64,000 bases of DNA from Anaerolineae bacterium (GCA_013178015.1 JABLXR010000001.1:62001-126000), one strand, 5' to 3'. Positions 46,345 through 57,583 are shown, counted from the first letter of the stretch. The notes: generated by a model from the letters alone, not told the origin. Program-made: numbers and translations.

Positions 46345-47400
46345 GTGGCAGTCCAGTTGGTCATCCGCCTCCTTGGGATGATAGCCTTCGGCGTGCTGGG
46401 CTGGCAGTTCGGCATCTTCCTCGCCGGCAATAGCGAAGACGCGCTCCCTGACGTTCTGGCACTGGCACTGCTATCATCAGGGTTCGGAGTGGTCATCACC
46501 CCCTGGCTCACCATTCGCCCGTACAGGTGGCTGCGCGATACCCTTCGCTCTATGCCGGCGGAAGAGCTCGTCTCTGCCATCATCGGCCTCATCACCGGCC
46601 TCATCCTGGCATCCCTGCTCTCGATCCCTTTGAGCCTGTTGCCATCTCCGCTACGCGAAGGCATTACCCTGGCGGAGACCTTCACCCTGTGCTACGCCGG
46701 CGTGGCCGTCATGCTCATGCGCCGGCGAGAGCTGAGTCGTCTCATCAGATACGGGCGTCCCCGGCCTGGTGCGGACGAGCCGGAGCGCGAGACATCGGGC
46801 AACGGCCGCGACCAGAGCGTCCTGCTCGATACAAGCGCCATCATCGACGGTCGCATCGCCGACATCACCCGCACCGGGTTCATCTTCGGCACCATCGTGG
46901 TCCCTCGCTTCGTCCTCAACGAGCTCCAGCGCATCGCCGACTCACCCGACCCCCTTCGCCGGAACCGCGGCCGCCGAGGACTCGACATGCTCAGCAAGCT
47001 GCAGAAGGAGTCAGTGACGCCTGTCCGCATCGTGGACTACGAGGTGGATGGGCCCGAGAGTGTGGACGAGCGGTTGGTCACGCTGGCCAAGCAAAGCCGT
47101 TGGCCGGTCATCACCAACGACATCAACCTCAACCGGGTGGCGCAGCTTCAGGGCGTCACCGTCCTCAACATCAACGAGCTGGCCAATGCGGTCAAGACGG
47201 TCCTGCTTCCGGGCGAGACGGTGAGGGTGCGAATCATCCAGGAAGGCAAGGAGCCCGGGCAAGGGGTCGGCTACCTGGATGACGGCACCATGGTGGTAGT
47301 GGAGAACGGCCGCCGGCATCTCAACCACACCCTAGAAGTGGTGGTCACCAAGGTCCTGCAGACGGCTGCCGGCAGGATGATCTTCGCCCAGTTGCCCTGA
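46345..47400 (+). CDS. Membrane-anchored PIN-TRAM domain protein (YacL-like)
   Basis: 351 residues. Four hydrophobic segments fill about residues 1-120. A PIN nuclease domain follows with LLDTSAIIDGRIADI and later TNDINLN acidic residues, then a C-terminal TRAM domain (GETVRVRIIQEGKEPGQGVGYL) that binds RNA. YacL-type proteins are conserved in Gram-positives, cyanobacteria and Chloroflexota; their RNA target is not settled. The GTG at 46345 has GGAGGG four bases upstream; a GTG at 46333 is possible but has no site. Confidence 0.88.
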   Translation: MAVQLVIRLLGMIAFGVLGWQFGIFLAGNSEDALPDVLALALLSSGFGVVITPWLTIRPYRWLRDTLRSMPAEELVSAIIGLITGLILASLLSIPLSLLPSPLREGITLAETFTLCYAGVAVMLMRRRELSRLIRYGRPRPGADEPERETSGNGRDQSVLLDTSAIIDGRIADITRTGFIFGTIVVPRFVLNELQRIADSPDPLRRNRGRRGLDMLSKLQKESVTPVRIVDYEVDGPESVDERLVTLAKQSRWPVITNDINLNRVAQLQGVTVLNINELANAVKTVLLPGETVRVRIIQEGKEPGQGVGYLDDGTMVVVENGRRHLNHTLEVVVTKVLQTAAGRMIFAQLP

Positions 47401-47408
47401 TAGCGAAT

Positions 47409-47537
47409 AGGTTATAGGTTACAGGGGATAGGGAACAGGGAACGCGCCGCCGGCGCCAGCGGGCGGGACGCTTGCCGGCGTAGCCGGTGCGTCTGGAGCT
47501 TGCATCCCTAGAACCTATACCTTCTAACCTATAACCT
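47409..47537. repeat. Inverted repeat with aggttataggtt arms
   Basis: aggttataggtt (47409-47420) has its exact complement at 47526-47537, with an extra aacctata at 47512-47519. The arms enclose about 105 GC-rich bases. It occupies most of the first third of the 367-base gap between the PIN-TRAM gene and cysE. The rest of the gap shows no clear feature. Confidence 0.65.
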
Positions 47538-47767
47538 GCAATCAGTGGTTGGCCAGGGACATATGAGTGCTGCCTACCTTCTTGCCAAGCGCATACGCTC
47601 TTTCCCCTCCTTGCCCCCCTGCTACTGTCTCGAGGGATGCGGCTCCTAGGGCGCTGCATCCCCTGTCTCGCTGGGTACTACGTCTCCCGTCCATCAGTCC
47701 GCATCGCCTGATGCCCGCTTCGGCCGGCCCACTGGCGGTGCGGCCAACAACCCCAGTCGGAGGCAAC

Positions 47768-48451
47768 ATGAGCTTCCTTCACCGGATGCGAGAAGACATC
47801 GAGACAGTGTTCGATCGCGACCCGGCGGCCGTGAGCCTGCTGGAGGTCCTGCTCACCTACCCCGGCCTTCACGCCCTTTGGCTCCACCGCGTGGCCCACC
47901 GCCTCTGGGAGTGGAAGGTGCCGATAGTACCGCGGCTGCTCTCCCATCTGTCGCGGTTCCTCACCGGCGTGGAAATCCACCCTGGGGCCACCATCGGCAG
48001 GCGGTTCTTCATAGACCACGGCATGGGTGTGGTCATCGGGGAGACAACCGAGATAGGTAGCGACGTGACTCTCTACCAGGGCGTGACCCTGGGAGGAACG
48101 GGCAAGGACCGGAGTAAGCGCCACCCCACCCTGGGCGATGGCGTGCTCGTGGGAGCAGGTGCCGTAGTGCTCGGTCCCGTCACCATCGGCCAAGGCGCCA
48201 GGATAGGTGCTGGAGCGGTGGTGCTCCGAGATGCGCCACCCCACAGCACCGTTGTGGGGGTGCCGGGACGTGTGATAGCCTACTCCCAGACCGACGAAGC
48301 CTGTAGAGACCGGCCGTCGAGCCCCGAGAGCCACAACCTTGGGGGAATCGAGCAGAGGATCGGAGAGCTGACGGCTCGCGTGGAGCGCCTCGAGGCGAGC
48401 CTAGGCGAGCTCTCGGGCCAGCCACTTGGCCTGGTCGGCAAGCGAGGATGA
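47768..48451 (+). CDS. cysE: Serine O-acetyltransferase
   Basis: 227 residues. The N-terminal helices ([16 protein letters not shown]) lead into left-handed beta-helix hexapeptide repeats with [27 protein letters not shown], the CysE signature with the catalytic histidine. A C-terminal coiled coil ([22 protein letters not shown] pattern, about 195-217) is an addition not found in all CysE. It makes O-acetylserine for cysteine synthesis. GGAGG lies six bases before the ATG. It overlaps cysS by four bases (ATGA), so the product's cysteine is used by the next gene. Confidence 0.94.
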   Translation: MSFLHRMREDIETVFDRDPAAVSLLEVLLTYPGLHALWLHRVAHRLWEWKVPIVPRLLSHLSRFLTGVEIHPGATIGRRFFIDHGMGVVIGETTEIGSDVTLYQGVTLGGTGKDRSKRHPTLGDGVLVGAGAVVLGPVTIGQGARIGAGAVVLRDAPPHSTVVGVPGRVIAYSQTDEACRDRPSSPESHNLGGIEQRIGELTARVERLEASLGELSGQPLGLVGKRG

Positions 48452-49911
48452 CAATGGCACTGGAAGTCTTCAATACTATGGGCCGCAGAAAGGAGGTGTT
48501 CCAGCCCCTGCGCGAGGGCTTCGTGGGCATCTACGTCTGCGGCCCAACGGTGTACGACCACGCCCACATCGGGCACGCCAAATCCTACGTCTCCTTCGAC
48601 GTCATAGTGCGGTACCTGAGGCATCTCGGGTATCGGGTACGTTACGTGCAGAACATCACCGACGTGGGCCACCTCACCGACGACGCCGATGAGGGCGAGG
48701 ACAAGATCGTGCGCCGGGCTGCCGCTGAGCGGGTCGAGCCCATGGAGCTGGTCGAGACCTACGTCCGAAGCTACTTCGAGGACATGGATGCCTTGGGGAA
48801 CGCCCGCCCCGACATCTCGCCGCGGGCCAGCGCCCACATCCCCGAGCAGATAGAGCTGGTTCAGGAGTTGCTCGACCGGGGATACGCCTACGAGGTCAAG
48901 GGCTCGGTCTACTTCTCGGTGGAGAAGTTCCCTGACTACGGCAAGCTCTCCGGCCGGCGCATAGAGGATCTGATGGAAGGCGCCCGGGTGGAGGTCAACC
49001 CCGACAAGCGCAACCCTCTGGACTTCGCCCTGTGGAAGAAGGCAGAGCCGGGTCACATCCTGCGCTGGCGCAGCCCCTGGGGCTGGGGCTTCCCCGGCTG
49101 GCACCTGGAGTGCTCTGCCATGGGCACCAAGTACCTGGGCCAACCCTTCGACATCCACGGTGGTGGGCTAGAGAACCAGTTCCCCCACCACGAGTCCGAG
49201 ATCGCCCAGAGCGAGGCAGCTCGCGGCGTTCCCTTGGCCCGCTACTGGCTGCACAACAACATGGTCACCGTGGGCGGACAGAAGATGGGCAAGTCCTTGG
49301 GCAACGCCATCTACCTCAAGGACCTGTTCCGTCGCTATGACCCGCTGGTGGTGCGCTACTTCATCCTCAACAGCCACTATCGCTCCCCCCTGGACTTCAC
49401 GGACGAGGCCCTCTCCGCTGCCGAGCGCGGGCTGCAGCGCCTCCATAACGGCGTCCGCGCCCTTCGGAGTGCCCTCGCTCGCGCTGAGGACGGCTCGTTG
49501 GCCGAAGGGGTGCGCCAGATCGTGGACAGCACTCGCTCGGCTTTCACGGCGGCTATGGACGACGACTTCAATACCGCCGCTGCCCTGGCTGCCCTCTTCG
49601 ACCTCGCCCGCGCCGCCAATGGCCTCCTATCCCAGCGTTCGCTGAGCCGAGAGGAGTTGCAGGCTCTCGATGCCGTGTTCCGCGAGCTCGGTGGGCAGGT
49701 GCTGGGCATCGTGCCCGACAAACTACCAGAGGAATCCGGTGCCGGCCTGGAGGCGGAGTTGATCCGGCTGCTCATAGAACTGCGCCAGGAGTTCCGGGCC
49801 GACCGGCAGTGGGACAAGGCCGACGCCATCCGCGACCGGCTGTCAGCCCTGGGAGTGCAGCTGGAAGACAAGCCGGAGGGGACCACCTACCGGCTCGTCG
49901 CCGCCGGATGA
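48448..49911 (+). CDS. cysS: Cysteinyl-tRNA synthetase
   Basis: 487 residues of a class I synthetase. A zinc-binding Cys31 precedes the HIGH motif at 40-43 (HAHIGHAK). The WHLECSAM and [12 protein letters not shown] zinc and tRNA elements follow. The KMSKS loop reads KMGKS (279-283), a tolerated but less common form. It charges tRNA-Cys. The start overlaps the stop of cysE; a second ATG two codons in is possible. Confidence 0.96.
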   Translation: MTMALEVFNTMGRRKEVFQPLREGFVGIYVCGPTVYDHAHIGHAKSYVSFDVIVRYLRHLGYRVRYVQNITDVGHLTDDADEGEDKIVRRAAAERVEPMELVETYVRSYFEDMDALGNARPDISPRASAHIPEQIELVQELLDRGYAYEVKGSVYFSVEKFPDYGKLSGRRIEDLMEGARVEVNPDKRNPLDFALWKKAEPGHILRWRSPWGWGFPGWHLECSAMGTKYLGQPFDIHGGGLENQFPHHESEIAQSEAARGVPLARYWLHNNMVTVGGQKMGKSLGNAIYLKDLFRRYDPLVVRYFILNSHYRSPLDFTDEALSAAERGLQRLHNGVRALRSALARAEDGSLAEGVRQIVDSTRSAFTAAMDDDFNTAAALAALFDLARAANGLLSQRSLSREELQALDAVFRELGGQVLGIVPDKLPEESGAGLEAELIRLLIELRQEFRADRQWDKADAIRDRLSALGVQLEDKPEGTTYRLVAAG

Positions 49912-50651
49912 CCGAGCTTCTCTACGGCCGCCAGTGCGTCCGCGAAGCTCTCATCGCCGGGAGGCGGCGAGTTCATCGCGTCCTCCTCGCGGACGGCCTC
50001 AAGCCGGCTCCCATTCTCAACGACATACTCAATGCGGCGGAGGAGCTAGGGATACCCCTGAACCGGGTGCCCCGCCAGGACCTCGCCCGCCTGGCCGAGG
50101 GGCACCAAGGCGTAGTAGCCGAGGCAAGCGGGTTCCCCTACGCCGACTTCGAGGTGGAGTTGGACTCCGTGCGCCGCCGCCGAGACGGCATGGTCCTGGC
50201 TCTGGACCTGCTCCAGGATCCTCAGAACTTCGGCTCGCTCCTGCGCTCGGCCGAGGCCGCCGGAGTGGACCTAGTGCTGGTCCAGGAGCGGCGGCAGGTG
50301 GGAGTGACCCCTGCCGTCAGCCACGCCTCGGCCGGTGCTGCGGAACACCTGAACGTGGCCGCAGTGGTGAACCTCCGGCGAGCCCTGCAGCAACTGCAGC
50401 AGGCAGGGTTCTTCGTCTACGGGCTAGAGCCGAGCCCCACCAGCCGGCCCTACTACACGGCCGATCTCACCGGACGAGTGTCCCTGGTAGTGGGGAGCGA
50501 GGGCCAGGGGCTACGTCGCCTCACCCGGGAGACCTGCGACGAGCTCCTCGAGATTCCCATGCGAGGCAGGGTGGCTAGCCTCAACGCCGCAGTGGCGGGC
50601 TCCATCGTCCTGTTTGAGGCGCTGAGGCAGAGAACCGCGGCCGCCCCCTAG
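49908..50651 (+). CDS. rlmB: 23S rRNA 2'-O-methyltransferase, TrmH/RlmB family
   Basis: 247 residues. An N-terminal L30e-like substrate-binding domain begins LLYGRQCVREAL. The SPOUT domain shows three family motifs: DPQNFGSLLRSAEAAG, VGSEGQGL and IPMRGRVASLNAAVA, which form the knotted SAM site. It probably methylates G2251 of 23S rRNA. The ATG overlaps the stop of cysS (ATGA). cysE-cysS-rlmB is a common arrangement in bacteria. Confidence 0.92.
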   Translation: MTELLYGRQCVREALIAGRRRVHRVLLADGLKPAPILNDILNAAEELGIPLNRVPRQDLARLAEGHQGVVAEASGFPYADFEVELDSVRRRRDGMVLALDLLQDPQNFGSLLRSAEAAGVDLVLVQERRQVGVTPAVSHASAGAAEHLNVAAVVNLRRALQQLQQAGFFVYGLEPSPTSRPYYTADLTGRVSLVVGSEGQGLRRLTRETCDELLEIPMRGRVASLNAAVAGSIVLFEALRQRTAAAP

Positions 50652-50801
50652 AGAGCCCGGCTCCGCTGCCCCGCGGTCGGAGGGGGCCTGCCGACGGCGA
50701 GGCTTGGACGAGCCTGCTGGAGACCCCTTGCACGCCTGCCACTTCCTCGCGGACAGACAAGGCCAACTGCGGGAGAAGGTCCTCTCTGGGCTCGAGGCGC
50801 A

Positions 50802-51222
50802 CCCTGGGCGTGCCCGCTCCCCGAAAGCACAAGAGGAGTGCGCGCGCCTACGCGCGCCATGCCTCCAAGTACACAGCGCACCCTGGGCGTGCCCGCTCCC
50901 CGAAAGCACAAGAGGAGTGCGCGCGCCCACGCGCGCCATGCCTCCAAGTACACAGCGTGCCCTGGGGGTACCCACTCCTCGAAAGCACAAGAGGAGTGCG
51001 CTCGCCCACGCGCGCCATGCCTCCAAGTACACAGCGTGCCCCGGGAGTGCCCGCTCCTCGAAAGCACAAGAGGAGTGCGCGCGCCTACGAGCGCCATGCC
51101 TCCAAGTACACAGCGTGCCCCGGGAGTGCCCGCTCCTCGAAAGCACAAGAGGAGTGCGCGCGCCCACGCGCGCCATGCCTCCAAGTACACAGCGTGCCCT
51201 GGGGGTACCCCATTTCTCGGGG
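50802..51222. repeat. Five 79-bp tandem repeats plus a partial sixth
   Basis: Units start at 50802, 50881, 50960, 51039 and 51118, with a partial at 51197. Each carries a ctcctc/gaggag stem (perfect in units 3-5) around gaaagcacaa and a gcgcg/cgcgc stem, then catgcctccaagtacacagcg. Copies differ at only a few sites, mostly in the first 20 bases. The 79-base period is not a multiple of three, so long open frames across it rotate through frames and are artefacts. The rest of the 1.17-kb gap up to 51819 holds no supported gene. Confidence 0.95.
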
Positions 51223-51590
51223 GAGATGGCCTCAAGTCTGCCACGATGCCATGGCCCTGCTTCCGTAGGCGGCTCCCCGGCCAGAGCGAAGGGAGCGGCT
51301 CCGCGGGCTCCATTCCCGGAGCCTTCTTGGGTACACCGATGGGCCTCGGCGATGCCACCGCCAAGCAGTTACCCGGTCGTTATGTTGCGCAACTGAAGGA
51401 TTGGCTGCATAATACTGGCATCTGTCCGGCAACTGGGCTATGGCGAAGGAGTGCGGTGCGCCGACGCGAGGAGCCGGTGTGGGGACCGCAGCCTCGGTGG
51501 GCGCCCCAGCCGCCCGTCGCCCATAGGGGGCCTGAACCCGTGTCCCCCTCCCGACCGCCTCGCGGAATGACCAGGCGGGCTGCGCATTCT

Positions 51591-51619
51591 TTGACATCGG
51601 CAACCCGAGGCGCAATACT
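51591..51619 (+). promoter_or_regulatory. Sigma-70-type promoter for the second oppD-oppF pair
   Basis: TTGACA (51591-51596) and AATACT (51614-51619) with a 17-base spacer, about 200 bases before the ATG at 51820. Confidence 0.65.
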
Positions 51620-51819
51620 ACGGTAGACGAGTCGTTCTTCGTTCCGTGGGCTTGTCCCCGCCGACCATCGCTACGGAGTACTCATCGAGGCGCGGAGCCG
51701 TAGGGCGCTGAGCCCGGCGGGCACCCGAGCCAGGCTGTTCAGCGAGATGAATGATCAGCCGCTTCGGGTCACGAGCGACGCTGCAGGGATGCTTTCGATC
51801 CTTATGCGAGGTAGAGGAG

Positions 51820-52860
51820 ATGGCGACGGCACAGCAGGAGAGAGATCTGCTCATCGAGGTAAACAACCTCAAGACCTACTTCTTCCTAGATGAGGGGACC
51901 GTACGGGCGATCGACGGGGTGCAGTTCGACATCAAACGCGGCCAGACGCTCGGCGTGGTGGGTGAGAGCGGTTGCGGCAAGAGCGTGACTGGTCAGTCCA
52001 TCCTCAGGATCGTGCCCAGCCCCGGACGGATCGTCGAAGGCAGCATCCTGTTCCACCGCTACACCGGCGGCAACGGCTCCAGCAAGACCGAGAGCGTCAT
52101 AGATTTGACCAAGCTCGATCCTATGGGAGATGAGATTCGCGCCATTCGCGGCGCCGAGATCGCCCTCATCTTCCAGGAGCCCATGACCTCCTTCTCCCCG
52201 GTGCACACCATCGGCAACCAGATCATGGAGGCCATCCTCCTGCACCAAGACGTGACCAAGGAAGAGGCTAGGGAAATCGCGGTGGACATGCTGCGCCACT
52301 GCGGCCTTCCTCGTGCCGACGACGTCATCGACCGATACCCCTGGGAGCTCTCCGGCGGCATGCGCCAGCGCTCAATGATCGCTATGGCTCTCTCCTGCCA
52401 GCCTAGCCTGCTCATCGCGGACGAGCCCACCACCGCTCTGGACGTCACCACGGAAGCCCAGATTCTGGCGCTGATGCGGGGGCTCCAGGAAGAGATGGGG
52501 ATGGCCATCATGTACATCACCCACAACCTCGGGGTGATCGCCGAGATGGCGGAGGAAGTGATCGTCATGTATCTGGGCAAAGTGGTGGAGCGGGCCAGCG
52601 TGGACGCCGTGTTTCACGATCCCAGACACCCGTACACTCGCGCCCTGCTGCGCTCGATCCCCAAGATTGGGCGGCGCAGCCGCCAGAAACTGGATACCAT
52701 CAGGGGGATGGTGCCCGACCCGTACAACATTCCGCCGGGATGCACCTTCCACACCCGCTGCCCCAGCTACATGCCGGGCGTGTGCGACGTAACCGAGCCG
52801 AAGATGGTAGATGTGGGCGACGGACACCTCGTCAGCTGCCTGCTGTACAACGGCCAGTAA
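51820..52860 (+). CDS. Peptide/oligosaccharide ABC transporter ATP-binding protein OppD-like (second set)
   Basis: 346 residues with Walker [10 protein letters not shown], signature LSGGMRQRS, Walker [11 protein letters not shown] and THNLGVI. The C-terminal cysteines ([16 protein letters not shown]) match the Opp Fe-S extension. A GAGG tract precedes the ATG. It is clearly related to the gene at 27744 but has no permease or binding protein beside it. Confidence 0.92.
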   Translation: MATAQQERDLLIEVNNLKTYFFLDEGTVRAIDGVQFDIKRGQTLGVVGESGCGKSVTGQSILRIVPSPGRIVEGSILFHRYTGGNGSSKTESVIDLTKLDPMGDEIRAIRGAEIALIFQEPMTSFSPVHTIGNQIMEAILLHQDVTKEEAREIAVDMLRHCGLPRADDVIDRYPWELSGGMRQRSMIAMALSCQPSLLIADEPTTALDVTTEAQILALMRGLQEEMGMAIMYITHNLGVIAEMAEEVIVMYLGKVVERASVDAVFHDPRHPYTRALLRSIPKIGRRSRQKLDTIRGMVPDPYNIPPGCTFHTRCPSYMPGVCDVTEPKMVDVGDGHLVSCLLYNGQ

Positions 52861-52879
52861 GGGGGAAAGAGAGGCGAAG

Positions 52880-53926
52880 ATGGCTGAAGCACAGAGCAAC
52901 GGCAACAGCAACAGGCCCATCTTGGAGGTGCGAAACCTCAGGAAACACTTTCCCATCGTCCGCGGGTTCATGCGCCGGGTGACCGGGTACGTCAAGGCCG
53001 TGGATGGCGTCACCTTCTCCGTCCCCGAGGCCAAGACCCTGGGCCTCGTGGGAGAGAGTGGCTGCGGCAAGACTACCACCGGACGCTGCATCCTCCGCGC
53101 CGTCGAGCCCACCAGCGGCGAGGTGATCTTCCACGATCAGGACCTGGGTCCGGTTGACGTGGCCCGGGCCGACAAGGACACCGTGCGTCAGTTGCGCCGC
53201 AACATGCAGATGATCTTCCAGGACCCGTACTCCTCCCTCAACCCCCGCATGACCCTCCTGGATATCGTGGGAGAGCCCCTCGTGGTCAACAAGGTGGCCA
53301 GGGGCTCTGAGCTCGAAGACCGAGTGGCTGAGCTGCTGCGGCTGGTCGGCCTTCGGCCGGAGTACATGCGTCGCTACCCGCACGCCTTCAGCGGCGGCCA
53401 GCGCCAGAGAATCGGGATCGCCCGCGCCCTGGCCCTCAACCCTCAGCTCATCGTGTGCGACGAGCCCGTGTCTGCCCTCGACGTGTCCATCCAGGCTCAG
53501 ACGCTGAACCTCCTGCAGGACTTACAGGAGCAGTTCAGCCTGTCGTACCTGTTCATCGCGCACGACCTCAGCGTAGTAGAGCACGTTAGCGACGCCGTAG
53601 CTGTCATGTACGTCGGCAAGCTAGTGGAGACCGCTGAGACAGAGGAGCTTTACGCCAACCCCCTCATGCCTTATACCGAGGCACTCCTTTCCGCCGTGCC
53701 CCGGCCCGACCCAAGAATGGAGAAGAACCGGATCATCCTGGAAGGTGAGGTGCCCGACCCGGCTAACCCACCTAGCGGATGCTACTTCCATCCGCGGTGC
53801 CGCTACGCTCAGGCGATCTGCTCCCAGGAGGAGCCCGCTCTGCGCGAGGTCAAGCCGGGGCACTTCGCCGCCTGCCACTTCGCTGAGGAGCTTTCTCTAC
53901 GAGGAGTGGCCGAGCTGACCAGGTAA
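52880..53926 (+). CDS. Peptide/oligosaccharide ABC transporter ATP-binding protein OppF-like (second set)
   Basis: 348 residues with Walker [10 protein letters not shown], signature FSGGQRQR, Walker [10 protein letters not shown] and AHDLSVV, and the C-terminal [14 protein letters not shown] cysteine set. It starts 19 bases after oppD. As an ATPase pair without membrane partners it may energise permeases encoded elsewhere. Confidence 0.92.
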   Translation: MAEAQSNGNSNRPILEVRNLRKHFPIVRGFMRRVTGYVKAVDGVTFSVPEAKTLGLVGESGCGKTTTGRCILRAVEPTSGEVIFHDQDLGPVDVARADKDTVRQLRRNMQMIFQDPYSSLNPRMTLLDIVGEPLVVNKVARGSELEDRVAELLRLVGLRPEYMRRYPHAFSGGQRQRIGIARALALNPQLIVCDEPVSALDVSIQAQTLNLLQDLQEQFSLSYLFIAHDLSVVEHVSDAVAVMYVGKLVETAETEELYANPLMPYTEALLSAVPRPDPRMEKNRIILEGEVPDPANPPSGCYFHPRCRYAQAICSQEEPALREVKPGHFAACHFAEELSLRGVAELTR

Positions 53927-53945
53927 CGGTTTTCCTGGAGCAACT

Positions 53946-54281
53946 ATGGTCGTTACTATGGTTAGGAACATCGGCAAGTACTTGGCGATCTACGGCGGCT
54001 GGCTCATTAGCTGTGCCCTGGGCCTGCTGGCCTTGATGGTATCAAGGCAGGCAGTGATAGTGCTGGCGGTCGGCTTCGTGGACAAGTGGGCACGGTCGGC
54101 CCTCGTCAACTGGTCCACGCTCCTGATAGGCCTGGCATGGCTCATAGTGGCAATCTTCACCGAGACTTACTACCGCGAAGGCGCCAACCAGGGTCTCCTG
54201 CCCAGGAGGTTCGGCCGAGTCACTCTCATCGAGCTCGCGGTCGCCGCTGTGGCTGCCCTTGTCATCCAGTTCCTCGGCTGA
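53946..54281 (+). CDS. Small membrane protein of unknown function
   Basis: 111 residues with hydrophobic stretches at about 12-42, 57-74 and 93-110, and short charged loops. GGAG lies six bases before the ATG. It follows oppF by 19 bases and probably shares its transcript. No family was recognised. Confidence 0.7.
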   Translation: MVVTMVRNIGKYLAIYGGWLISCALGLLALMVSRQAVIVLAVGFVDKWARSALVNWSTLLIGLAWLIVAIFTETYYREGANQGLLPRRFGRVTLIELAVAAVAALVIQFLG

Positions 54282-54310
54282 GCTCCCGTTAACCGATCGT
54301 CGAAAGGGGG

Positions 54311-54335
54311 AAAGCACGGGCAGTGCCCGTGCTTT
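54311..54335 (+). terminator. Terminator hairpin after the opp/membrane-protein unit
   Basis: aaagcacgggc (54311-54321) pairs perfectly with gcccgtgcttt (54325-54335) across a three-base loop, followed by cctgtct. The stem ends in TTT, which gives a short T run. Confidence 0.75.
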
Positions 54336-54453
54336 CCTGTCTGCGCGCCACCGGCCGTGGATGGGCTTTTCCTCGGCACGTCTGGGCGTTACTATGGCCG
54401 CAGGAAGCTCCGATAGGGGCAATCACTGCTGAGCACCAGTACGAGAGGTTCGC

Positions 54454-56034
54454 ATGACTCCTTCACAGCGGGTTACCGCCGAAGGCATCCTCATGACGGA
54501 CGAGTACCAGCTCACTATGGCGCAGCTCTACTACCGCATGGGGCTGCACGAGCGTCCGGCTCAGTTTGACCACTTCTTCCGCTCCTATCCCGACTACGGC
54601 GCCCACCAGGCCGGCTACTGCATCAACGCCGGCCTAGCCTGGCTTCTGGACTGGATGCGCGAGTCTCACTTCCGCGACGAGGACATCGAGTACCTCCGGT
54701 TGCAGCGCACGCGCTCCGGTTCTCCCCTCTTCGGCAACGACTTCCTCACTTGGCTCCGTGGGCATGGCTCATTCGAGGCCATCAGCATGGACGCCATCCC
54801 GGAAGGCCGGGTGGTACACCCCAACATGCCCCTTACCGTGGTCCGGGGCCCTCTAGCCCTGGCCCAGATCCTGGAGACTCCCCTGCTCAACCACCTCAAC
54901 TACCAGACTCTGGTCGCCACCAAGGCGGCCCGAATGCGCGACAGCGCCAGAGGGCGGCCCATTCTGGAGTTCGGGCTCAGACGAGCCCATGACAAGGGCG
55001 CCAATGCTGGGGCCCGGGCCGCCCTGATCGGCGGCGCTGACTTCACCTCCAATACCGGGCTATCCCACGTCTTGGGCTACCCGCCCAGAGGGACCCACGC
55101 CCACAGCATGGTTCAGGCCTTCATGGCCCTAGGCGAGGGGGAATTGGGCGCCTTCCGGGCCTATGCCGACGTCTATCCGGATGACTGCCTCCTGCTGGTT
55201 GACACCATAGATACGCTGGAAAGCGGCGTGCCCAACGCTATCAAGGTCTTCGAAGAGCTCCGCCGCCGCGGCCACGAGCCCGTGGGAGTCCGGCTGGACT
55301 CGGGGGACCTGGCCTACCTGAGCGTGAAGACCGCTCAGATGCTGGATCGGGCTGGGTTTCCCAACACATCCATAGTCCTGTCGGGTGACCTGGACGAACT
55401 CCTGATCTGGCAGATCCTGCATCAGATCGAGGAGGAGTGCCGCCGCAACGGCGGCGATGCCGATGCTCTCATCGGCCGGCTCACGTTCGGGGTGGGCACC
55501 CGCCTCATAACCTCCGAGGGACAACCGGCGTTGGGTGGGGTGTACAAACTGGTGGCCATTGAAGACCGAGGGCGCTGGGTGCCGGCCATCAAAGTCTCTG
55601 ATACGCCGGCCAAGGTGCCCAACCCGGGCCACAAGAGAGCCTGGCGGATCTACGACCAGCGAGGCAAGGCCACTGCCGACCTCCTGTCGCTCGCTGACGA
55701 GGACCCCCGGCAGATGGACCCCTTACTGCTTCGGCACCCAGTGGATCATACCGCGCACCGGACCCTTGCCTCCAACGACATCTCCGCCATCGAGCCCCTG
55801 CTGGTCGAGGTGCTCCGAGAAGGAGCACAGGTCTATGACATGCCCAGCATCGAGGCGATGCGCCAGGCGCGGACCGAGGACATGGCCCGCCTGGATGCGG
55901 GGGTGCGCCGGCTTATCAATCCTCACATCTACCACGTCTCTCTCACTCAGCGCCTCTGGGACTTGAAACAAGACCTGGTAGCGCGGGCAGTGGGCAGTAG
56001 GGCCGATCGCTCCCACCAGGGCAGGATCCTCTAG
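54454..56034 (+). CDS. pncB: Nicotinate phosphoribosyltransferase
   Basis: 526 residues, a little longer than average. [24 protein letters not shown] begins the enzyme; [10 protein letters not shown] and [11 protein letters not shown] carry the active-site loop and the histidine region; [13 protein letters not shown] binds phosphoribosyl pyrophosphate. It joins nicotinate and PRPP to form nicotinate mononucleotide in NAD salvage. GAGAGG lies before the ATG. It ends four bases inside the convergent membrane-protein gene. Confidence 0.93.
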   Translation: MTPSQRVTAEGILMTDEYQLTMAQLYYRMGLHERPAQFDHFFRSYPDYGAHQAGYCINAGLAWLLDWMRESHFRDEDIEYLRLQRTRSGSPLFGNDFLTWLRGHGSFEAISMDAIPEGRVVHPNMPLTVVRGPLALAQILETPLLNHLNYQTLVATKAARMRDSARGRPILEFGLRRAHDKGANAGARAALIGGADFTSNTGLSHVLGYPPRGTHAHSMVQAFMALGEGELGAFRAYADVYPDDCLLLVDTIDTLESGVPNAIKVFEELRRRGHEPVGVRLDSGDLAYLSVKTAQMLDRAGFPNTSIVLSGDLDELLIWQILHQIEEECRRNGGDADALIGRLTFGVGTRLITSEGQPALGGVYKLVAIEDRGRWVPAIKVSDTPAKVPNPGHKRAWRIYDQRGKATADLLSLADEDPRQMDPLLLRHPVDHTAHRTLASNDISAIEPLLVEVLREGAQVYDMPSIEAMRQARTEDMARLDAGVRRLINPHIYHVSLTQRLWDLKQDLVARAVGSRADRSHQGRIL

Positions 56035-57500
56035 TCTAGCAGGTAGTAGACGTGCCGATCGGCAAAGTGCCCCTCTAGGATGGCGTTGGGCACCGGAGCC
56101 CGGTTCTCCCACACGTTGTGCTCGGCCCGATGGCGAGCGAATACTACCGGCTCAGAATCGAGGAAGGGGGACTGAAGGGCAAAGTAGCGGCCATACGCCT
56201 GCCAGGAATCCCCAGCGGGCACGAAGACCAGCGCTGGGGTGGCCAGAGGCGGAAGATCCGGACGATGCATGTTGTTGTGGCCCCGGTACGCGGGAAGGAG
56301 GCGCCAGTCCTCCCGCAGCGACAACCCGATGAAGGCGATCAGCGCCACGGCCAACAGCGTGTTGATCACACGGCGGCTCAGCCGCCCCGCTAGCCATTCG
56401 ACAGCCACGGAGATGCCTTCGGCGGCCAGCATGAGAGGCACCCAGGACACCTCGTACCAGTAACGAGGGCCTAGGTAGACCCCTGGGTGGAAGTATAGAG
56501 CGTACGCCAGGGCCTGCGCCCCGAACAGCAAGAGCATCACCAGGGCCTCCCATCGGTGGCGCCCCAGGAAGGCTAGGGGCGCGGCCAGCAACAACGTCGC
56601 CCCCGGCCAGGCCACCAGCGTCTTTACCAACGCGTCGGCGTTGTCGCCCAGGTTGTCTATCGCGTCGTTCGTGCTGAACTCGCGTCCCCATTCCACCCCC
56701 CGCTCGCCGAAGCCGATGAAGTCCCAGCGGGAGTAGGCCTGGTGGGGGAATCGGAGTGGGTGCCCGGTGAGCGCCACGTTGTACCCCAGCCCCAGCAGGA
56801 AAAGCAGGCCCGCCGGGACCACCAGATGCGCCAGCCGGCTTAGCCTCCCCCTCCGGTCCACCGCCAAAGTCCGAAGGCCATCCACAACGGCCACCGCGCC
56901 GATAAGCGACACCGGCAGAACGTTGTACGGCCGGATGAGGAACAGGAGTCCGATCCCTACGCCCGCCAGGCGGTACCGACCCGCCATCACCTTCGGCGAG
57001 ACCGGGGCTCGCGGCGTGAGGACGCCCAGCAAGAACGTGAGCGTGGCCACCAGCGCCGGGGCGTGACTCATGAGGCTGGCCGACATCAGCAAGGTGAAGG
57101 GACTGACCGCGAACGCCGACGTGGCCAGCAGCGCTGTCCGCCGGGAGAACAGCCTCTCCGCCAGGCGGTGGAGCAGAAGCACGCAGGCGGCTCCCAGCAA
57201 CGGGTTGACCAGCCAGGGCACGCCCGCGGCCTCCCCGACGGCCATCAGCGCCGAAGTGCCCGGAGTGTACTTCCCATACCACTTGCCGTTGTTGACGATG
57301 AACTCGTGGTCGAAGAAGCCGCGCACACTCTCGGGCAAGGAGGGAAGGTAGAGACGCCCGGCCGCCAGCACCCGGGCTTGGAAGAGGTAAGCCACTTCGT
57401 CCTGGCAGTGAGGCATCCCCTCCAGGATGTCCGCCGCCGTGTAAGCCGATGCTCCCAGCACCAGAAGCGCCAGGGATAACACGATCGCCCGCTTACTCAT
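56031..57500 (-). CDS. GT39/PMT-like multi-pass membrane glycosyltransferase
   Basis: 489 residues with about ten membrane helices. The first extracytoplasmic loop carries [14 protein letters not shown], whose acidic pair is placed like the catalytic residues of GT-C enzymes, and later [12 protein letters not shown]-terminal soluble part follows. GT-C enzymes transfer sugars from polyprenyl phosphate donors; acceptor and donor here are unknown. The ATG at 57500 is chosen because membrane helix 1 follows directly; the frame is open to 57632 inside repeat copy B. Confidence 0.75.
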   Translation of the reverse strand: MSKRAIVLSLALLVLGASAYTAADILEGMPHCQDEVAYLFQARVLAAGRLYLPSLPESVRGFFDHEFIVNNGKWYGKYTPGTSALMAVGEAAGVPWLVNPLLGAACVLLLHRLAERLFSRRTALLATSAFAVSPFTLLMSASLMSHAPALVATLTFLLGVLTPRAPVSPKVMAGRYRLAGVGIGLLFLIRPYNVLPVSLIGAVAVVDGLRTLAVDRRGRLSRLAHLVVPAGLLFLLGLGYNVALTGHPLRFPHQAYSRWDFIGFGERGVEWGREFSTNDAIDNLGDNADALVKTLVAWPGATLLLAAPLAFLGRHRWEALVMLLLFGAQALAYALYFHPGVYLGPRYWYEVSWVPLMLAAEGISVAVEWLAGRLSRRVINTLLAVALIAFIGLSLREDWRLLPAYRGHNNMHRPDLPPLATPALVFVPAGDSWQAYGRYFALQSPFLDSEPVVFARHRAEHNVWENRAPVPNAILEGHFADRHVYYLLD

Positions 57501-57583
57501 CCTAACTCGCCGGCCAACTCCATCCACACCGTCTGTCCGAGCGCAGATCATAGCGAGGCCGAGGGAAGCCCACAACCGCCGGT

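Noticed and set aside
50802-51222. CRISPR array
   Set aside because: Units are contiguous 79-mers with no variable spacers, and no cas genes are near.
50648-51626. Long open frames with repeating peptides across the 79-bp repeats
   Set aside because: The period is not a multiple of three, so the frames cycle through the same DNA in different registers. They lack ribosome sites and occur on both strands.
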